Shown: positions 1 to 7,265, counted from the first letter of the stretch. The stretch is DNA of 15,543 bases from an uncultured Alphaproteobacteria bacterium (GCA_903939555.1 CAJAHV010000441.1:1-15543); one strand, 5' to 3'. The notes: generated by a model from the sequence alone, not told the origin. Program-made: numbers and translations.

Positions 1-428
1 AAGGTTTCGAAATCACGGGCTTCGCGGAAGTCGCGATAGACGCTGGCGAAGCGGATATAGGCAACCGGATCGAGCGCCTGTAGTCCTTCCATGACCAATT
101 CACCGACCGCGCCAGCATCGATTTCGCTTTCGCCGAGCGATTCGAGTTGGCGGACGACGCCGCTGACCATGCGTTCGATGCGTTCCGGCGCGATCGGCCG
201 CTTGCGACAGGCGATCTCGATGCTGCGCGCGAGCTTGTCGCGCTCGAATATCTCACGCTTGCCGGATTTTTTGACGATGGTCAGTTCGCGCAGCTGGATG
301 CGTTCGAAGGTGGTGAAGCGCCCGCCGCACGCCGGGCATTGCCGGCGACGACGGATGGCGCTGGCATCCTCGGTCGGCCGGCTGTCCTTGACCTGGCTGT
401 CTTCATGGCTGCAAAACGGGCAGCGCAT
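1..428 (-). CDS. nrdR: Transcriptional repressor NrdR, partial (C-terminus beyond left edge)
   Basis: NrdR is the zinc-ribbon and ATP-cone repressor that senses nucleotide state and controls ribonucleotide reductase genes. About 142 codons are visible and no stop is reached at position 1, so only the last few residues are missing (family length is about 150). The N-terminus begins MRCPFC, and Cys3, Cys6, Cys31 and Cys34 form the zinc ribbon. The segment RRRRQCPACGGRFTTFER that follows is typical of the family, and the ATP-cone domain fills roughly residues 49-139. The ATG at 428 overlaps the TGA of the small upstream gene (TGATG), which suggests translational coupling. It is the last visible gene of the rpiB-glyA-small protein-nrdR unit. 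Identification is firm. No NrdR box was searched for outside this unit. Confidence 0.95.
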   Translation of the reverse strand, partial: MRCPFCSHEDSQVKDSRPTEDASAIRRRRQCPACGGRFTTFERIQLRELTIVKKSGKREIFERDKLARSIEIACRKRPIAPERIERMVSGVVRQLESLGESEIDAGAVGELVMEGLQALDPVAYIRFASVYRDFREARDFET

Positions 429-832
429 CAGTCTTTCTTTGTAATGGCGCGCAAATAGCCCGCACCGCCGCCCAGCACCGCCCCGATCAAAGTGCCGACA
501 AAGGGCACGATGGTGCCAAGCGCCGCGCCCGCCGCCGCACCTACCGCGATATTGCGGCCGAGCGCATTGGGGATGGTGGTGCGCGTCTGCTCGCTCGCCT
601 GTTTGGCCAGTTCCACAGCCTGCTTGCCGATCTCGGTGTCGCGCGCCTTTTTGCCGAGCCCGCTGTCGGCGAGCTTCTGGCCCATCTCGCTGGCGGTCTG
701 GAAGGCGGTTTCGGTGGCTTCCGCCACTTTCTTGCCGGTGTCGGTCTCGATGAACCTCTTGCCCGCCCCAAGCGCTTCAGCGGCGAGTTTTTCGGCCTTG
801 GCGACCAGATCGTGGGGCTTGCCTTCGTTCAT
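428..832 (-). CDS. Small hypothetical protein with C-terminal glycine zipper, between glyA and nrdR
   Basis: I do not recognise the family. The protein is 134 aa from the ATG at 832, which has GAGGA about 6 nt upstream; a longer reading from 877 would overlap the end of glyA and has no better signal. Residues 1-88 are charged and helical, rich in Ala/Lys/Glu/Thr, with a loosely repeated pattern (TDTGKKVAEATETA, GKKARDTEIGKQAVELAKQ) suggesting an amphipathic or coiled helix. Residues 94-126 are a Gly/Ala-rich hydrophobic segment (AVGAAAGAALG, then TLIGAVLGGGAGY), probably one or two glycine-zipper membrane helices, ending in a basic tail (TKKD). This layout resembles membrane-associated proteins of the YqjD/ElaB kind in general shape only. 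It lies 11 nt after glyA and overlaps nrdR, so it is probably cotranscribed with both. Confidence 0.8.
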   Translation of the reverse strand: MNEGKPHDLVAKAEKLAAEALGAGKRFIETDTGKKVAEATETAFQTASEMGQKLADSGLGKKARDTEIGKQAVELAKQASEQTRTTIPNALGRNIAVGAAAGAALGTIVPFVGTLIGAVLGGGAGYLRAITKKD

Positions 833-843
833 CGCATCGTTCC

Positions 844-2181
844 TCAGCCGTTGGGATAGATCGGGAAGCGCGCGCACAGCGCCCGCACCCTTACATTGAC
901 TGCGGCTTCGACCGCGGCATTGCCTTCATCGCCATTGGCAACCAGCCCGTCGAGCACATCAGCGATCATGTCGCCGATGGCGGTGAATTCGGCCTGCCCG
1001 AACCCGCGCGTCGTGCCGGCAGGGCTGCCGACGCGGATACCGCTGGTCTTGGTCGGCGGCAACGGATCGAAGGGCACGCCATTCTTGTTACAGGTGATGC
1101 CGGCGCGTTCGAGCGCTTCATCGGCCTGGCGACCGTTGAGACCCTTGGGTGTCAGGTCGATCAGCGCCAGATGGGTGTCGGTACCGACAGCGACGACCGC
1201 GCAACCGCGCGCCACCAGCCGCGCCGCCAGCGTCTGGGCATTGGCGACGATGCGGATGGCATAATCCTTGAAGTCCGGCTGCAACGCCTCGCCGAACGCA
1301 ACGGCCTTGGCGGCAATGACATGCATCAGCGGGCCACCCTGCAAGCCGGGGAACACCGCGCTGTTGAACTTCTTGCCGAGCGCTTCGTCGTTGGACAGGA
1401 TCATGCCGCCGCGCGGGCCGCGCAGTGTCTTGTGCGTCGTCGTGGTCACCACATCGGCGTACGGCAGCGGCGACGGGTGGATGCCGGCGGCGACCAGCCC
1501 GGCGAAATGCGCCATGTCGACGAGCAGCTTTGCCCCCACCTTGTCGGCAATCGCCCGGAAACGCGCGAAATCGATGATGCGCGGATAGGCCGAGCCACCG
1601 GCGATGATGAGCACCGGTTTGTGTTCCAGCGCCAGCCGTTCAACTTCGTCATAATCGATGAGATGGTCTTCACGGCGCACGCCATATTGCACAGCGTTGA
1701 ACCACTTTCCCGACATGGCGGGCGCGGCGCCATGGGTGAGGTGGCCACCGGCATCAAGGCTCATCCCGAGGATGGTGTCACCCGGCTTGGTCAGCGCCAG
1801 CATGACGGCGCCATTGGCCTGCGCGCCCGAATGCGGCTGGACGTTGGCATATTTACAGTTGAACAATTGCTTGGCGCGCTCGATGGCCAGGGTTTCCACC
1901 ACGTCCGACGGCGCGCAGCCCTGATAATAGCGCTTGCCCGGATAGCCTTCGGCATATTTGTTGGTGAACACCGAGCCCTGCGCTTCGAGCACGGCGCGCG
2001 AGACGATGTTTTCCGATGCGATCAGTTCGATCTGATGCTGCTGCCGGTCGAGTTCCGAGGCGACAGCGGCAGCAACCGCTGCATCGGCGGCGGCCAGCTT
2101 CGTATCGAAAAAGCCGGTCGGCAGGGTCTGGGTGACGGCGGGGGTGACGGCGGGGGTGACTGCGGGGTTGCTGCTCATCAT
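844..2181 (-). CDS. glyA: Serine hydroxymethyltransferase
   Basis: SHMT is the PLP enzyme that converts serine and tetrahydrofolate to glycine and 5,10-methylene-THF, the main source of one-carbon units. The 445-aa reading matches the family length apart from an extended N-terminus. Visible signatures are IELIASENIVS (51-61), NKYAEGYPGKRYY (74-86), VDMAHFAGLVAAG (221-233) and TTTTHKTLRGPRGG, whose Lys251 should be the PLP Schiff-base residue. Near the C-terminus, GIRVGSPAGTTRGF is also typical. I chose the ATG at 2181, which overlaps the rpiB stop (TGATG) and follows an AAGGA Shine-Dalgarno; TTG at 2184 and ATG at 2178 are possible alternatives. Residues 6-16 are a Pro-Ala-Val-Thr repeat encoded by a 12-bp DNA repeat. 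It is the second gene of the rpiB-glyA-nrdR unit. Confidence 0.97.
   Translation of the reverse strand: MMSSNPAVTPAVTPAVTQTLPTGFFDTKLAAADAAVAAAVASELDRQQHQIELIASENIVSRAVLEAQGSVFTNKYAEGYPGKRYYQGCAPSDVVETLAIERAKQLFNCKYANVQPHSGAQANGAVMLALTKPGDTILGMSLDAGGHLTHGAAPAMSGKWFNAVQYGVRREDHLIDYDEVERLALEHKPVLIIAGGSAYPRIIDFARFRAIADKVGAKLLVDMAHFAGLVAAGIHPSPLPYADVVTTTTHKTLRGPRGGMILSNDEALGKKFNSAVFPGLQGGPLMHVIAAKAVAFGEALQPDFKDYAIRIVANAQTLAARLVARGCAVVAVGTDTHLALIDLTPKGLNGRQADEALERAGITCNKNGVPFDPLPPTKTSGIRVGSPAGTTRGFGQAEFTAIGDMIADVLDGLVANGDEGNAAVEAAVNVRVRALCARFPIYPNG
2131..2166. repeat. Three tandem 12-bp repeats inside the 5' end of glyA
   Basis: The unit ggtgacggcggg occurs at 2131-2142 and 2143-2154, and with one change (c to t) at 2155-2166. 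On the minus strand the repeat is in frame with glyA and encodes a Pro-Ala-Val-Thr repeat near residue 6, before the conserved SHMT core. Because the unit is a multiple of three, gain or loss of copies would keep the frame. Confidence 0.9.
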
Positions 2182-2624
2182 CAATCCTTTGCTGGGCCCA
2201 GCTTGGCGACACGACCCGCGTGGCGCCCGCCTTCAAATTCGGTGGCGAGAAATTCGGTCACGCAATCACGCGCGACTTCAATGCCGGTGATCCGGCTGCC
2301 TATCGCGATGCAATTGGCATCATTATGCAAGCGCGCCAGCCGCGCCATCAGACCTGATGTCACAAGCGCACAGCGCGCGGCGGGGTTGCGGTTTACCGCG
2401 ATCGAAATGCCGATGCCCGAGCCGCAGATGGCAATGCCGCGCGCCGCCCGGCCATCGGCAATGGCGGCGGCGAGTTTCGCACCATAATCCGGGTAATCGA
2501 CCGACGCTTCATCCGTCGGCCCAAGATCGAGCACGTCATGCCCGCCGCCGCGCAATTCATCGACCAGCAGCGCCTTGAGCGCATAGCCGGCATGGTCGGA
2601 CGCAAGGGCAATCGTTTCGGACAT
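2181..2624 (-). CDS. rpiB: Ribose-5-phosphate isomerase B
   Basis: RpiB (LacA/RpiB family) interconverts ribose 5-phosphate and ribulose 5-phosphate in the pentose phosphate pathway. The protein is 147 aa from the ATG at 2624, the normal length for the family. It has the N-terminal ASDHAGYALK phosphate-binding signature, the catalytic cysteine in CGSGIGISIAVNR (Cys67), and the downstream LHNDANC segment with His100 as a likely phosphate or acid-base partner. A TTG at 2645 could extend it by seven residues, but the family usually starts a few residues before IALASDHAG. Its stop overlaps the glyA ATG, so the two should be translationally coupled. RpiB could also act as an allose-6-phosphate isomerase, but this neighbourhood favours the ribose role. 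Confidence 0.95.
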   Translation of the reverse strand: MSETIALASDHAGYALKALLVDELRGGGHDVLDLGPTDEASVDYPDYGAKLAAAIADGRAARGIAICGSGIGISIAVNRNPAARCALVTSGLMARLARLHNDANCIAIGSRITGIEVARDCVTEFLATEFEGGRHAGRVAKLGPAKD

Positions 2625-2660
2625 ACTGTCTGTTGGGCCTCGCAAGCGAATCTGGCCCCG

Positions 2661-2689
2661 TATCTAGAGGCTGGGGCGTATCGGGGCAA
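2661..2689 (-). promoter_or_regulatory. Candidate promoter for the rpiB-glyA-nrdR unit
   Basis: Read on the minus strand, TTGCCC (2689-2684) and TAGATA (2666-2661) are separated by 17 nt. Transcription would start near 2654, about 30 nt before the rpiB ATG. Both hexamers are imperfect (about 4/6 and 3/6 to the sigma-70 consensus), so this is a candidate only. Confidence 0.3.
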
Positions 2690-2781
2690 TCGAATTGGGT
2701 GGGGTATGGCGAGGGGCCGCGACAAGATTTGAGGGCGAGTCGCCGGTCAGCCTTGCGCTGCCTTTTCAGATCTCGGCCCGC

Positions 2782-2801
2782 CTTGCCACACTGCTGGCAA
2801 G
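2782..2801 (-). terminator. Hairpin after the 3-hydroxyisobutyryl-CoA hydrolase gene
   Basis: A perfect 7-bp inverted repeat (cttgcca / tggcaag, loop of 6 nt) lies about 40 nt past the stop of the gene ending at 2840. No T-run follows on the minus strand, so intrinsic termination is uncertain. The position between two same-strand units suits a transcript end or an mRNA-stabilising stem. Confidence 0.35.
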
Positions 2802-2839
2802 CTGCCGGTCAGTATGTGAACCCAACCGATCTGCATTCC

Positions 2840-3889
2840 CTATTCGAACGTCAGATCGCCGCTGTCCGGTTCGCGCAGATAGCGCGCGATGTCATCCTCC
2901 GTCACATCCTCGAAGCGCGCCGGGGACCAGAGCGGATTCTTGTCCTTGTCGAGCAGGACGGCGCGGACGCCTTCGAAGAAATCATGGCCATGGCGTATCT
3001 CGCAGACCATGCGATATTCGGTGATCAGCGCATCCTCGATATCGGCATCCTTCGCCATCCGCAGGCCGAGCAGGCTGAGCTTGCACGAGGTCGGTGACAT
3101 CTTGCGGATGATCGCCGCCTGCGCCTGCGCCCAGTCATCGCCGTCATCGAGGCTGGCGAGGATATCTTCCATCCGGTCATGGCCGAAATGGAAATCGATG
3201 CCATCGCGCAAGGCCGCCAGTGTGCCGGGCCCCGGGTCGCCGTGCAGGGTGGCGAGGATGGCGGCGACGTCTTCATCGCTGTCGGCAAGCAGGTCACGCA
3301 GCACAGCGAGGCGCTCGGCGGGTACGAAATGCGTCGCGATGCCGGCGTACAGGCAATCGGCCGCCTTCAGCCTTGCGCCGGTCAGCGCCAGCCAGGTGCC
3401 GATTTCACCGGGCAACCGTGCCAGCGCATGGGTGCCGCCGACGTCGGGAATGAGGCCGATACCGGTTTCGGGCATGGCGAACAGGGTGCGTTCGGTGACG
3501 ATGCGGAACGGCCCATGGATCGACAGACCGACGCCGCCGCCCATGGTGATGCCATCGAGGATCGCGACATAGGGTGTCGCCAGCCGCGCGATGGCCTGGT
3601 TCATGCGATATTCGTCGTGAAAGAAAGTTTCGAACAACGCCCGGTCCTGCCGACCTTCGCGGCCAAGGATGGCGATGTCGCCGCCGGCGCAGAATGCCTT
3701 TTCCCCGGCGCCTTCGATGACGATGCGTTCGACCGCCGGGTCGGCTGCGGCAGCGAACAACGCGCGATGGATGGTGTGCGCCATCGGCAGGTTGAGCGCA
3801 TTGAGCGCCGCCGGGCGGTTGAGCACCAACCATAGCGCCCGGCCGCGACGTTCGACGAGCACTGCTTCGGGGGTCATCATCTCGGTCAT
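2840..3889 (-). CDS. 3-hydroxyisobutyryl-CoA hydrolase / enoyl-CoA hydratase family protein
   Basis: This 349-aa crotonase-fold protein most resembles 3-hydroxyisobutyryl-CoA hydrolase (HIBCH) of valine degradation. It has KAFCAGGDI (65-72), which supplies part of the oxyanion hole, FFHDEYRMN (89-97), the glycine-rich ITMGGGVGLSIHG (114-126), and MPETGIGLIPDVGGT (139-153), with the acidic residues expected at the active site. The C-terminus (FFEGVRAVLLDKDKNP, then WSPARF) and the length are typical of HIBCH rather than the roughly 260-aa enoyl-CoA hydratases. The ATG at 3889 overlaps the stop of the upstream thioesterase (ATGA), with GGAG just upstream. Exact substrate is inferred from family resemblance; a broader enoyl-CoA hydratase/isomerase role cannot be excluded. 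Confidence 0.88.
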   Translation of the reverse strand: MTEMMTPEAVLVERRGRALWLVLNRPAALNALNLPMAHTIHRALFAAAADPAVERIVIEGAGEKAFCAGGDIAILGREGRQDRALFETFFHDEYRMNQAIARLATPYVAILDGITMGGGVGLSIHGPFRIVTERTLFAMPETGIGLIPDVGGTHALARLPGEIGTWLALTGARLKAADCLYAGIATHFVPAERLAVLRDLLADSDEDVAAILATLHGDPGPGTLAALRDGIDFHFGHDRMEDILASLDDGDDWAQAQAAIIRKMSPTSCKLSLLGLRMAKDADIEDALITEYRMVCEIRHGHDFFEGVRAVLLDKDKNPLWSPARFEDVTEDDIARYLREPDSGDLTFE

Positions 3890-4335
3890 GTCCGCTCCAC
3901 CATGTTGCCGCCGCCCTGGGGAATTGCGATCGGCACGGCACTGGTTGTCAAACGCGCCAGCAAGGTGCCGGCCTCATCGGTCATATCGGCCTCCATGAAG
4001 GCGATGCGCTTGCCGAGCTTGAGGCATTTGGCATCGACGAACAAGGGCGCGCCCGCCTTGGCCGGGGCAAAGAAGCTGGTTTTCAACTCGATGGTCGGGA
4101 TGCCGATGCGCTCGCCGGCCTTCACGATCGCGGCAAAGGCGGCGGCATCATCGAGCATGGCGACGACGATGCCGCCCTGCACGCTGCCCATCGGGTTGGT
4201 GAATTCCGGGCCGGGCAGATAGCGCACCCGCACCGTGCCGGCTTCGCTGTCGATCGCCAGTATCTCCATGTTGAGCAGCACGCCCGTCGGCGGCACGAAA
4301 CGGTTCATGCGGACCATCAGTTCGGCATCGGTCAT
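3886..4335 (-). CDS. PaaI-family hotdog-fold acyl-CoA thioesterase
   Basis: A 149-aa hotdog-fold protein that probably hydrolyses acyl-CoA thioesters. The segment EFTNPMGSVQGGIVVAMLDDAAAFAA (residues 45-69) matches the central helix and active-site region of the PaaI group. The usual His before the Gly pair is replaced here by Gln53, and Asp62/Asp63 are possible catalytic acids. The region IPTIELKTSFFAPAKAG fits the following strand. I prefer the ATG at 4335; a GTG at 4356 forms a GTGA overlap with the murI stop and could add seven residues, but it lacks a clear ribosome site. The stop overlaps the start of the 3-hydroxyisobutyryl-CoA hydrolase gene, so a linked role in CoA-thioester turnover is likely. 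Natural substrate unknown. Confidence 0.85.
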   Translation of the reverse strand: MTDAELMVRMNRFVPPTGVLLNMEILAIDSEAGTVRVRYLPGPEFTNPMGSVQGGIVVAMLDDAAAFAAIVKAGERIGIPTIELKTSFFAPAKAGAPLFVDAKCLKLGKRIAFMEADMTDEAGTLLARLTTSAVPIAIPQGGGNMVERT

Positions 4336-4352
4336 CGCCACAGGGCAGGCCC

Positions 4353-5153
4353 TCACAATATTTCGGTGGATTCAAGCCCGAACGCTTTAAGCGCCGACAC
4401 GAGCGCGTCAACATGGTCGTCGGCGCGGGTGAAGATCGCCCGGCCCGGCGGCGCCTCTCCCTGTGCCGCGGCGACGGCCCCCGGCCCGAGCAGATACGCC
4501 ACCCGGCGCGCGATGCCGGCGGCGCCATCGACAAAGCCGAGCTGCGGCGGTGCCGCTTGCGCAAGTTGCTTCAACAGCAGCGGAAAATGCGTGCAGGCGA
4601 GCACCACCGTGTCGAGCCGGTCACCCCCCGGCTGGTCCAACAGCCCGGCGAGTTCGGGCGCGACATCAGCGGCGGTGACGGTCTGCCCGGCCAATTGCGC
4701 CTCGGCCAGTTCGACAAGCCGTGCCGAGCCATGGCGCAGCACACGGCAATCGGCAGCGAATTCCGCCGACAGCCGGTCGACATAGGGTTGCCGCACCGTC
4801 GCTTGGGTGCCGAGCACGCCAATGACCCGGGTCCGCGAGCGTTCGGCGGCGGGCTTGATGGCCGGCACGGTGCCAACGATCGGCACGTCGAGCACCGCGC
4901 GGGCATGACCGAGCGCGATGGTGGAGGCAGTGTTGCAGGCGATGACGATCAGGCGCGGCCGCAAACGTTCCGACAAGCGCCCGAGCAGCGCACAGGTGCG
5001 GGTGGCAACCTCGAGCTCGGTCTTGGTGCCATAGGGAAAGCCGGCATTGTCCGCCGCATAGACGACCGGCAGCCCCGGCAAGGCGGCGCGCAGCGCGGCC
5101 AGCACCGACAGGCCGCCGACGCCGGAATCAAAGACAAGGATAGGGGCCGTCAT
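4353..5153 (-). CDS. murI: Glutamate racemase
   Basis: MurI converts L-glutamate to D-glutamate for peptidoglycan synthesis in the cytoplasm. The 266-aa protein has the N-terminal FDSGVGGLSV with Asp9, AADNAGFPYGTK (34-44), and the two catalytic cysteines in IACNTAST (Cys73) and LACTHFPLL (Cys187). The reading frame stays open upstream to 5210, but the family normally begins a few residues before ILVFDSGVGG, so ATG 5153 is preferred; its ribosome site is weak. It is followed by the thioesterase within a few bases and may be cotranscribed with the DUF3429 gene 64 nt upstream. Confidence 0.95.
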   Translation of the reverse strand: MTAPILVFDSGVGGLSVLAALRAALPGLPVVYAADNAGFPYGTKTELEVATRTCALLGRLSERLRPRLIVIACNTASTIALGHARAVLDVPIVGTVPAIKPAAERSRTRVIGVLGTQATVRQPYVDRLSAEFAADCRVLRHGSARLVELAEAQLAGQTVTAADVAPELAGLLDQPGGDRLDTVVLACTHFPLLLKQLAQAAPPQLGFVDGAAGIARRVAYLLGPGAVAAAQGEAPPGRAIFTRADDHVDALVSALKAFGLESTEIL

Positions 5154-5194
5154 CGCTTTGTGGTAACCTACGCCTGATGCCAGGGCTAGACTAT

Positions 5195-5226
5195 CGTCGG
5201 CCCAGATCATCGTCGGCCTAGATCAT
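5195..5226. repeat. 16-bp tandem direct repeat between murI and the DUF3429 gene
   Basis: Two adjacent copies, cgtcggcccagatcat (5195-5210) and cgtcggcctagatcat (5211-5226), differ at one base. The second copy contains the TAG stop of the DUF3429 gene (5218-5220, minus strand), exactly at the differing base: the first copy has TGG at the same place. Confidence 0.8.
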
Positions 5227-5685
5227 CATCTCGCCGTGCCAGCCGGGGGCGTGCAGCACCAGCCACGCCATGGCGACCAGCCCGGTCGCAGCACCTAGTG
5301 TCAGGATGGCGCGCAGCCGCGGATACCAGGGCGGCAGGCCGGGCGACAGCGCATCCCAGACATAGTGCAGCGTCAGCAGCGCCGCCAGCGCCAGCAATTG
5401 CAGCGGGCGGGGCAACCCCGGGTACAACAGCAGCGCCAGCGCGGCGAGCGTCGGCAGCATGGCGAATGAGACGGTCAGCAACCCCGGTGCCGGCGTTGCC
5501 ACTGCCAGCCCCCAGCGCGCCCCGCCAAGGAAGGACAGGATCAGCGCGCCATAGGCCAGCGCGACGAGCGCCAGAGCGCCGCCATGCGCCGGCACCGCCA
5601 CGGTGAGCAGCGGCGGCGCGAGAAAGGGAATCAGGCCGAGCAGGCCATAGGCGAGAACGATGCGGGGCATGGGGGGTCGGTTCAT
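5218..5685 (-). CDS. DUF3429 family integral membrane protein
   Basis: A 155-aa very hydrophobic protein of unknown function. Predicted membrane helices lie at about residues 9-30, 38-56, 68-88, 94-111 and 124-146. The SFLGGARWGLA segment after the second helix is the signature I associate with DUF3429, a family common in alphaproteobacteria. I chose ATG 5685 (MNRPPMPR); ATG 5670 is possible and neither has a good ribosome site. The reading frame also extends upstream into the divergent esterase promoter area, which is unlikely to be coding. It stands 64 nt before murI on the same strand and diverges from the esterase. No function is suggested by its neighbours. Confidence 0.78.
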   Translation of the reverse strand: MNRPPMPRIVLAYGLLGLIPFLAPPLLTVAVPAHGGALALVALAYGALILSFLGGARWGLAVATPAPGLLTVSFAMLPTLAALALLLYPGLPRPLQLLALAALLTLHYVWDALSPGLPPWYPRLRAILTLGAATGLVAMAWLVLHAPGWHGEMMI

Positions 5686-5739
5686 GGATCGTGTTTGTCG
5701 CGCCCCGGCGCTTGTGTCGATGGCGCGGATGGGCGCAGG

Positions 5740-5769
5740 TTGCAGGCGCTTCGCCGCCGGGGCTATGGT
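5740..5769 (+). promoter_or_regulatory. Candidate promoter for the esterase-rppH pair
   Basis: TTGCAG at 5740-5745 and TATGGT at 5764-5769 are spaced by 18 nt, each about 4/6 to the sigma-70 consensus, and lie just upstream of a good Shine-Dalgarno (ggggag, 5785-5790) and the ATG at 5798. Predicted leader is about 20 nt. Confidence 0.35.
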
Positions 5770-5797
5770 GCAGCGCAATTTATCGGGGAGTGCCGCA

Positions 5798-6745
5798 ATG
5801 CCGTTCGTACGTGATGATGTGCAGATGATCCTGGGGATGCTTTCCGCCCAACCCGGGCCGGCGATGCACGAAATGGACCCTGCCAGCGCCCGCCAGATGA
5901 TGACGATGATGGGCAGCATGGCCGAGCGCCCGCGCCCCGAGGTTGCCGAGCGCCGTGACATCGCCATTCCCGGCCCGCACGGCCACGCCGTTCCCGCCCG
6001 CCTGTATCGCGCCACGCTGGCCACCGATGCCGCGCCGGTGCTGCTGTTCTTCCACGGCGGCGGCTGGGTGATCGGTGATCTGGAAATCTATGATTCGGTC
6101 TGTGCCGAAATCTGCAACACGCTGGGGATGACGGTCGTGTCGGTCGATTATCGCCTCGCCCCGGAACATCGTTTTCCGGCGGCGACCGAGGATTGCCTCG
6201 CCGCAACACGCTGGGTTGCCGGATCGCCCGCCGAGATCGGCCATCCGGTCACCGGCGTTGTTCCGGCCGGCGACAGCGCCGGGGGCAATCTGGCGGCGGT
6301 GATATCGCAGGAATTGCAGGGCCAGTTGCCGGTGCCGATCATCGCGCAATGGCTGATCTATCCGGCCACCGACATGACCGAGGAAAAGGGCTCGATGGCC
6401 GAGTTCGCCGATGGCTATCTCTTGACCAAGGCGAGCATGGACTGGTTCAACGGCCATTATCTCAGTGCCGAGAGCGACCGGCTGCACCGCTGGGCTTCGC
6501 CGCTGTTCACCGAAAGCCTCGCTGGACAGCCGCCGACGCTGGTGTTCACCTGCGGGCTGGACCCGCTGCGCGACCAGGGCCGCGCCTATGCCGGGCGCCT
6601 GATCGCTGCCGGCGTGCGCACCAGCTTCCGCGAAGCCGCCGGGCAGATTCATGGCAGCATCACCCTGCGCGGCGCGATTCCATCGGCGCAGGATGATCTC
6701 CACGCCTGCCTCAAGGATCTGAAAAACCTGATCGACGAAGCATGA
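5798..6745 (+). CDS. Alpha/beta hydrolase, HSL-type (family IV) esterase
   Basis: A 315-aa esterase/lipase of the bacterial hormone-sensitive-lipase group. The oxyanion-hole motif HGGGW is at 86-90, the nucleophile elbow GDSAGGN puts the catalytic Ser at 160, and the expected Asp and His are Asp255 (GLDPLRDQG) and His285 (GQIHGS). SVDYRLAPEHRFPAA (115-129) is another hallmark. No signal peptide is seen, so it is probably cytoplasmic, acting on short-chain acyl esters; the true substrate cannot be told from sequence. The ATG at 5798 follows ggggag by 7 nt; the open frame further upstream lacks family features. Its stop overlaps the rppH ATG (ATGA). Confidence 0.93.
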   Translation: MPFVRDDVQMILGMLSAQPGPAMHEMDPASARQMMTMMGSMAERPRPEVAERRDIAIPGPHGHAVPARLYRATLATDAAPVLLFFHGGGWVIGDLEIYDSVCAEICNTLGMTVVSVDYRLAPEHRFPAATEDCLAATRWVAGSPAEIGHPVTGVVPAGDSAGGNLAAVISQELQGQLPVPIIAQWLIYPATDMTEEKGSMAEFADGYLLTKASMDWFNGHYLSAESDRLHRWASPLFTESLAGQPPTLVFTCGLDPLRDQGRAYAGRLIAAGVRTSFREAAGQIHGSITLRGAIPSAQDDLHACLKDLKNLIDEA

Positions 6746-7230
6746 GCACCGCCACCCCCCGCACCCACAAATCCGGCCTGCCCTATCGCCCCGGCGTCGG
6801 CGTGTTGCTGATCAACGCCGATGGCCATGTCTTTGTCGGGCAACGGCTCGATTCAAAGCTGGAGGCGTGGCAGATGCCACAAGGCGGCATCGACGAGGGC
6901 GAGGACGCGCTGGTGGCGGCGTTCCGTGAGTTGGAGGAGGAAACCGGCGTGCCGGCGCACCTCGCCGAGATCATCGCCGAAACGCCCGACTGGCATTATT
7001 ACGACCTGCCCGATGACATGATCGGCACGATCTGGAAGGGCCGCTATTGCGGCCAGCGCCAGAAATGGTTCGCCATGCGCTTCCTGGGCAGCGACGTCGA
7101 TGTCGCGATCGACCAGCCCCACCCCGAATTCAAAGCGTGGCGCTGGGCCGAGGTCCACACGCTGGTCGACCTCGCGGTGCCGTTCAAGCGCGATCTCTAT
7201 CGGGACATCATCGCCGCGCTGGCAATCTGA
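6742..7230 (+). CDS. rppH: RNA pyrophosphohydrolase (Nudix)
   Basis: RppH removes pyrophosphate from the 5' end of primary transcripts, converting triphosphate to monophosphate ends and triggering RNase E-type decay. The 162-aa protein begins with LPYRPGVGVLLIN, typical of RppH, and has the WQMPQGGIDEGE segment. The complete Nudix box GX5EX7REUXEEXGU spans residues 48-70 (Arg62, Glu63, Glu66, Glu67). WHYYDLPDDM and GQRQKWF are further RppH signatures. The ATG overlaps the esterase stop by 4 bp. A GC-rich hairpin follows the stop directly. Confidence 0.95.
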   Translation: MSTATPRTHKSGLPYRPGVGVLLINADGHVFVGQRLDSKLEAWQMPQGGIDEGEDALVAAFRELEEETGVPAHLAEIIAETPDWHYYDLPDDMIGTIWKGRYCGQRQKWFAMRFLGSDVDVAIDQPHPEFKAWRWAEVHTLVDLAVPFKRDLYRDIIAALAI

Positions 7231-7232
7231 CT

Positions 7233-7265
7233 CCCTCCCCCCTGCGGAGAGGGCGAGGGGGAGGG
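7233..7265. terminator. GC-rich hairpin between convergent rppH and thiSG
   Basis: ccctccccc (7233-7241) pairs perfectly with gggggaggg (7257-7265) around a 15-nt loop, starting 3 nt after the rppH stop. It sits between two converging genes, so it could act as a transcript boundary in either direction. Sequences of this C/T-rich then G/A-rich type recur as intergenic palindromes in many proteobacterial genomes, so it may also be one copy of a dispersed repeat. No T-run is present. Confidence 0.4.

Noticed and set aside
91..458. Plus-strand open frames opposite nrdR
   Set aside because: They are shadows of nrdR, whose zinc ribbon and ATP-cone are unmistakable on the minus strand.
1171..2487. 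438-codon plus-strand open frame opposite glyA and rpiB
   Set aside because: Its translation is Arg/Gly/Asp-rich without any domain; glyA and rpiB on the other strand are certain. Long antisense frames are common in GC-rich DNA.
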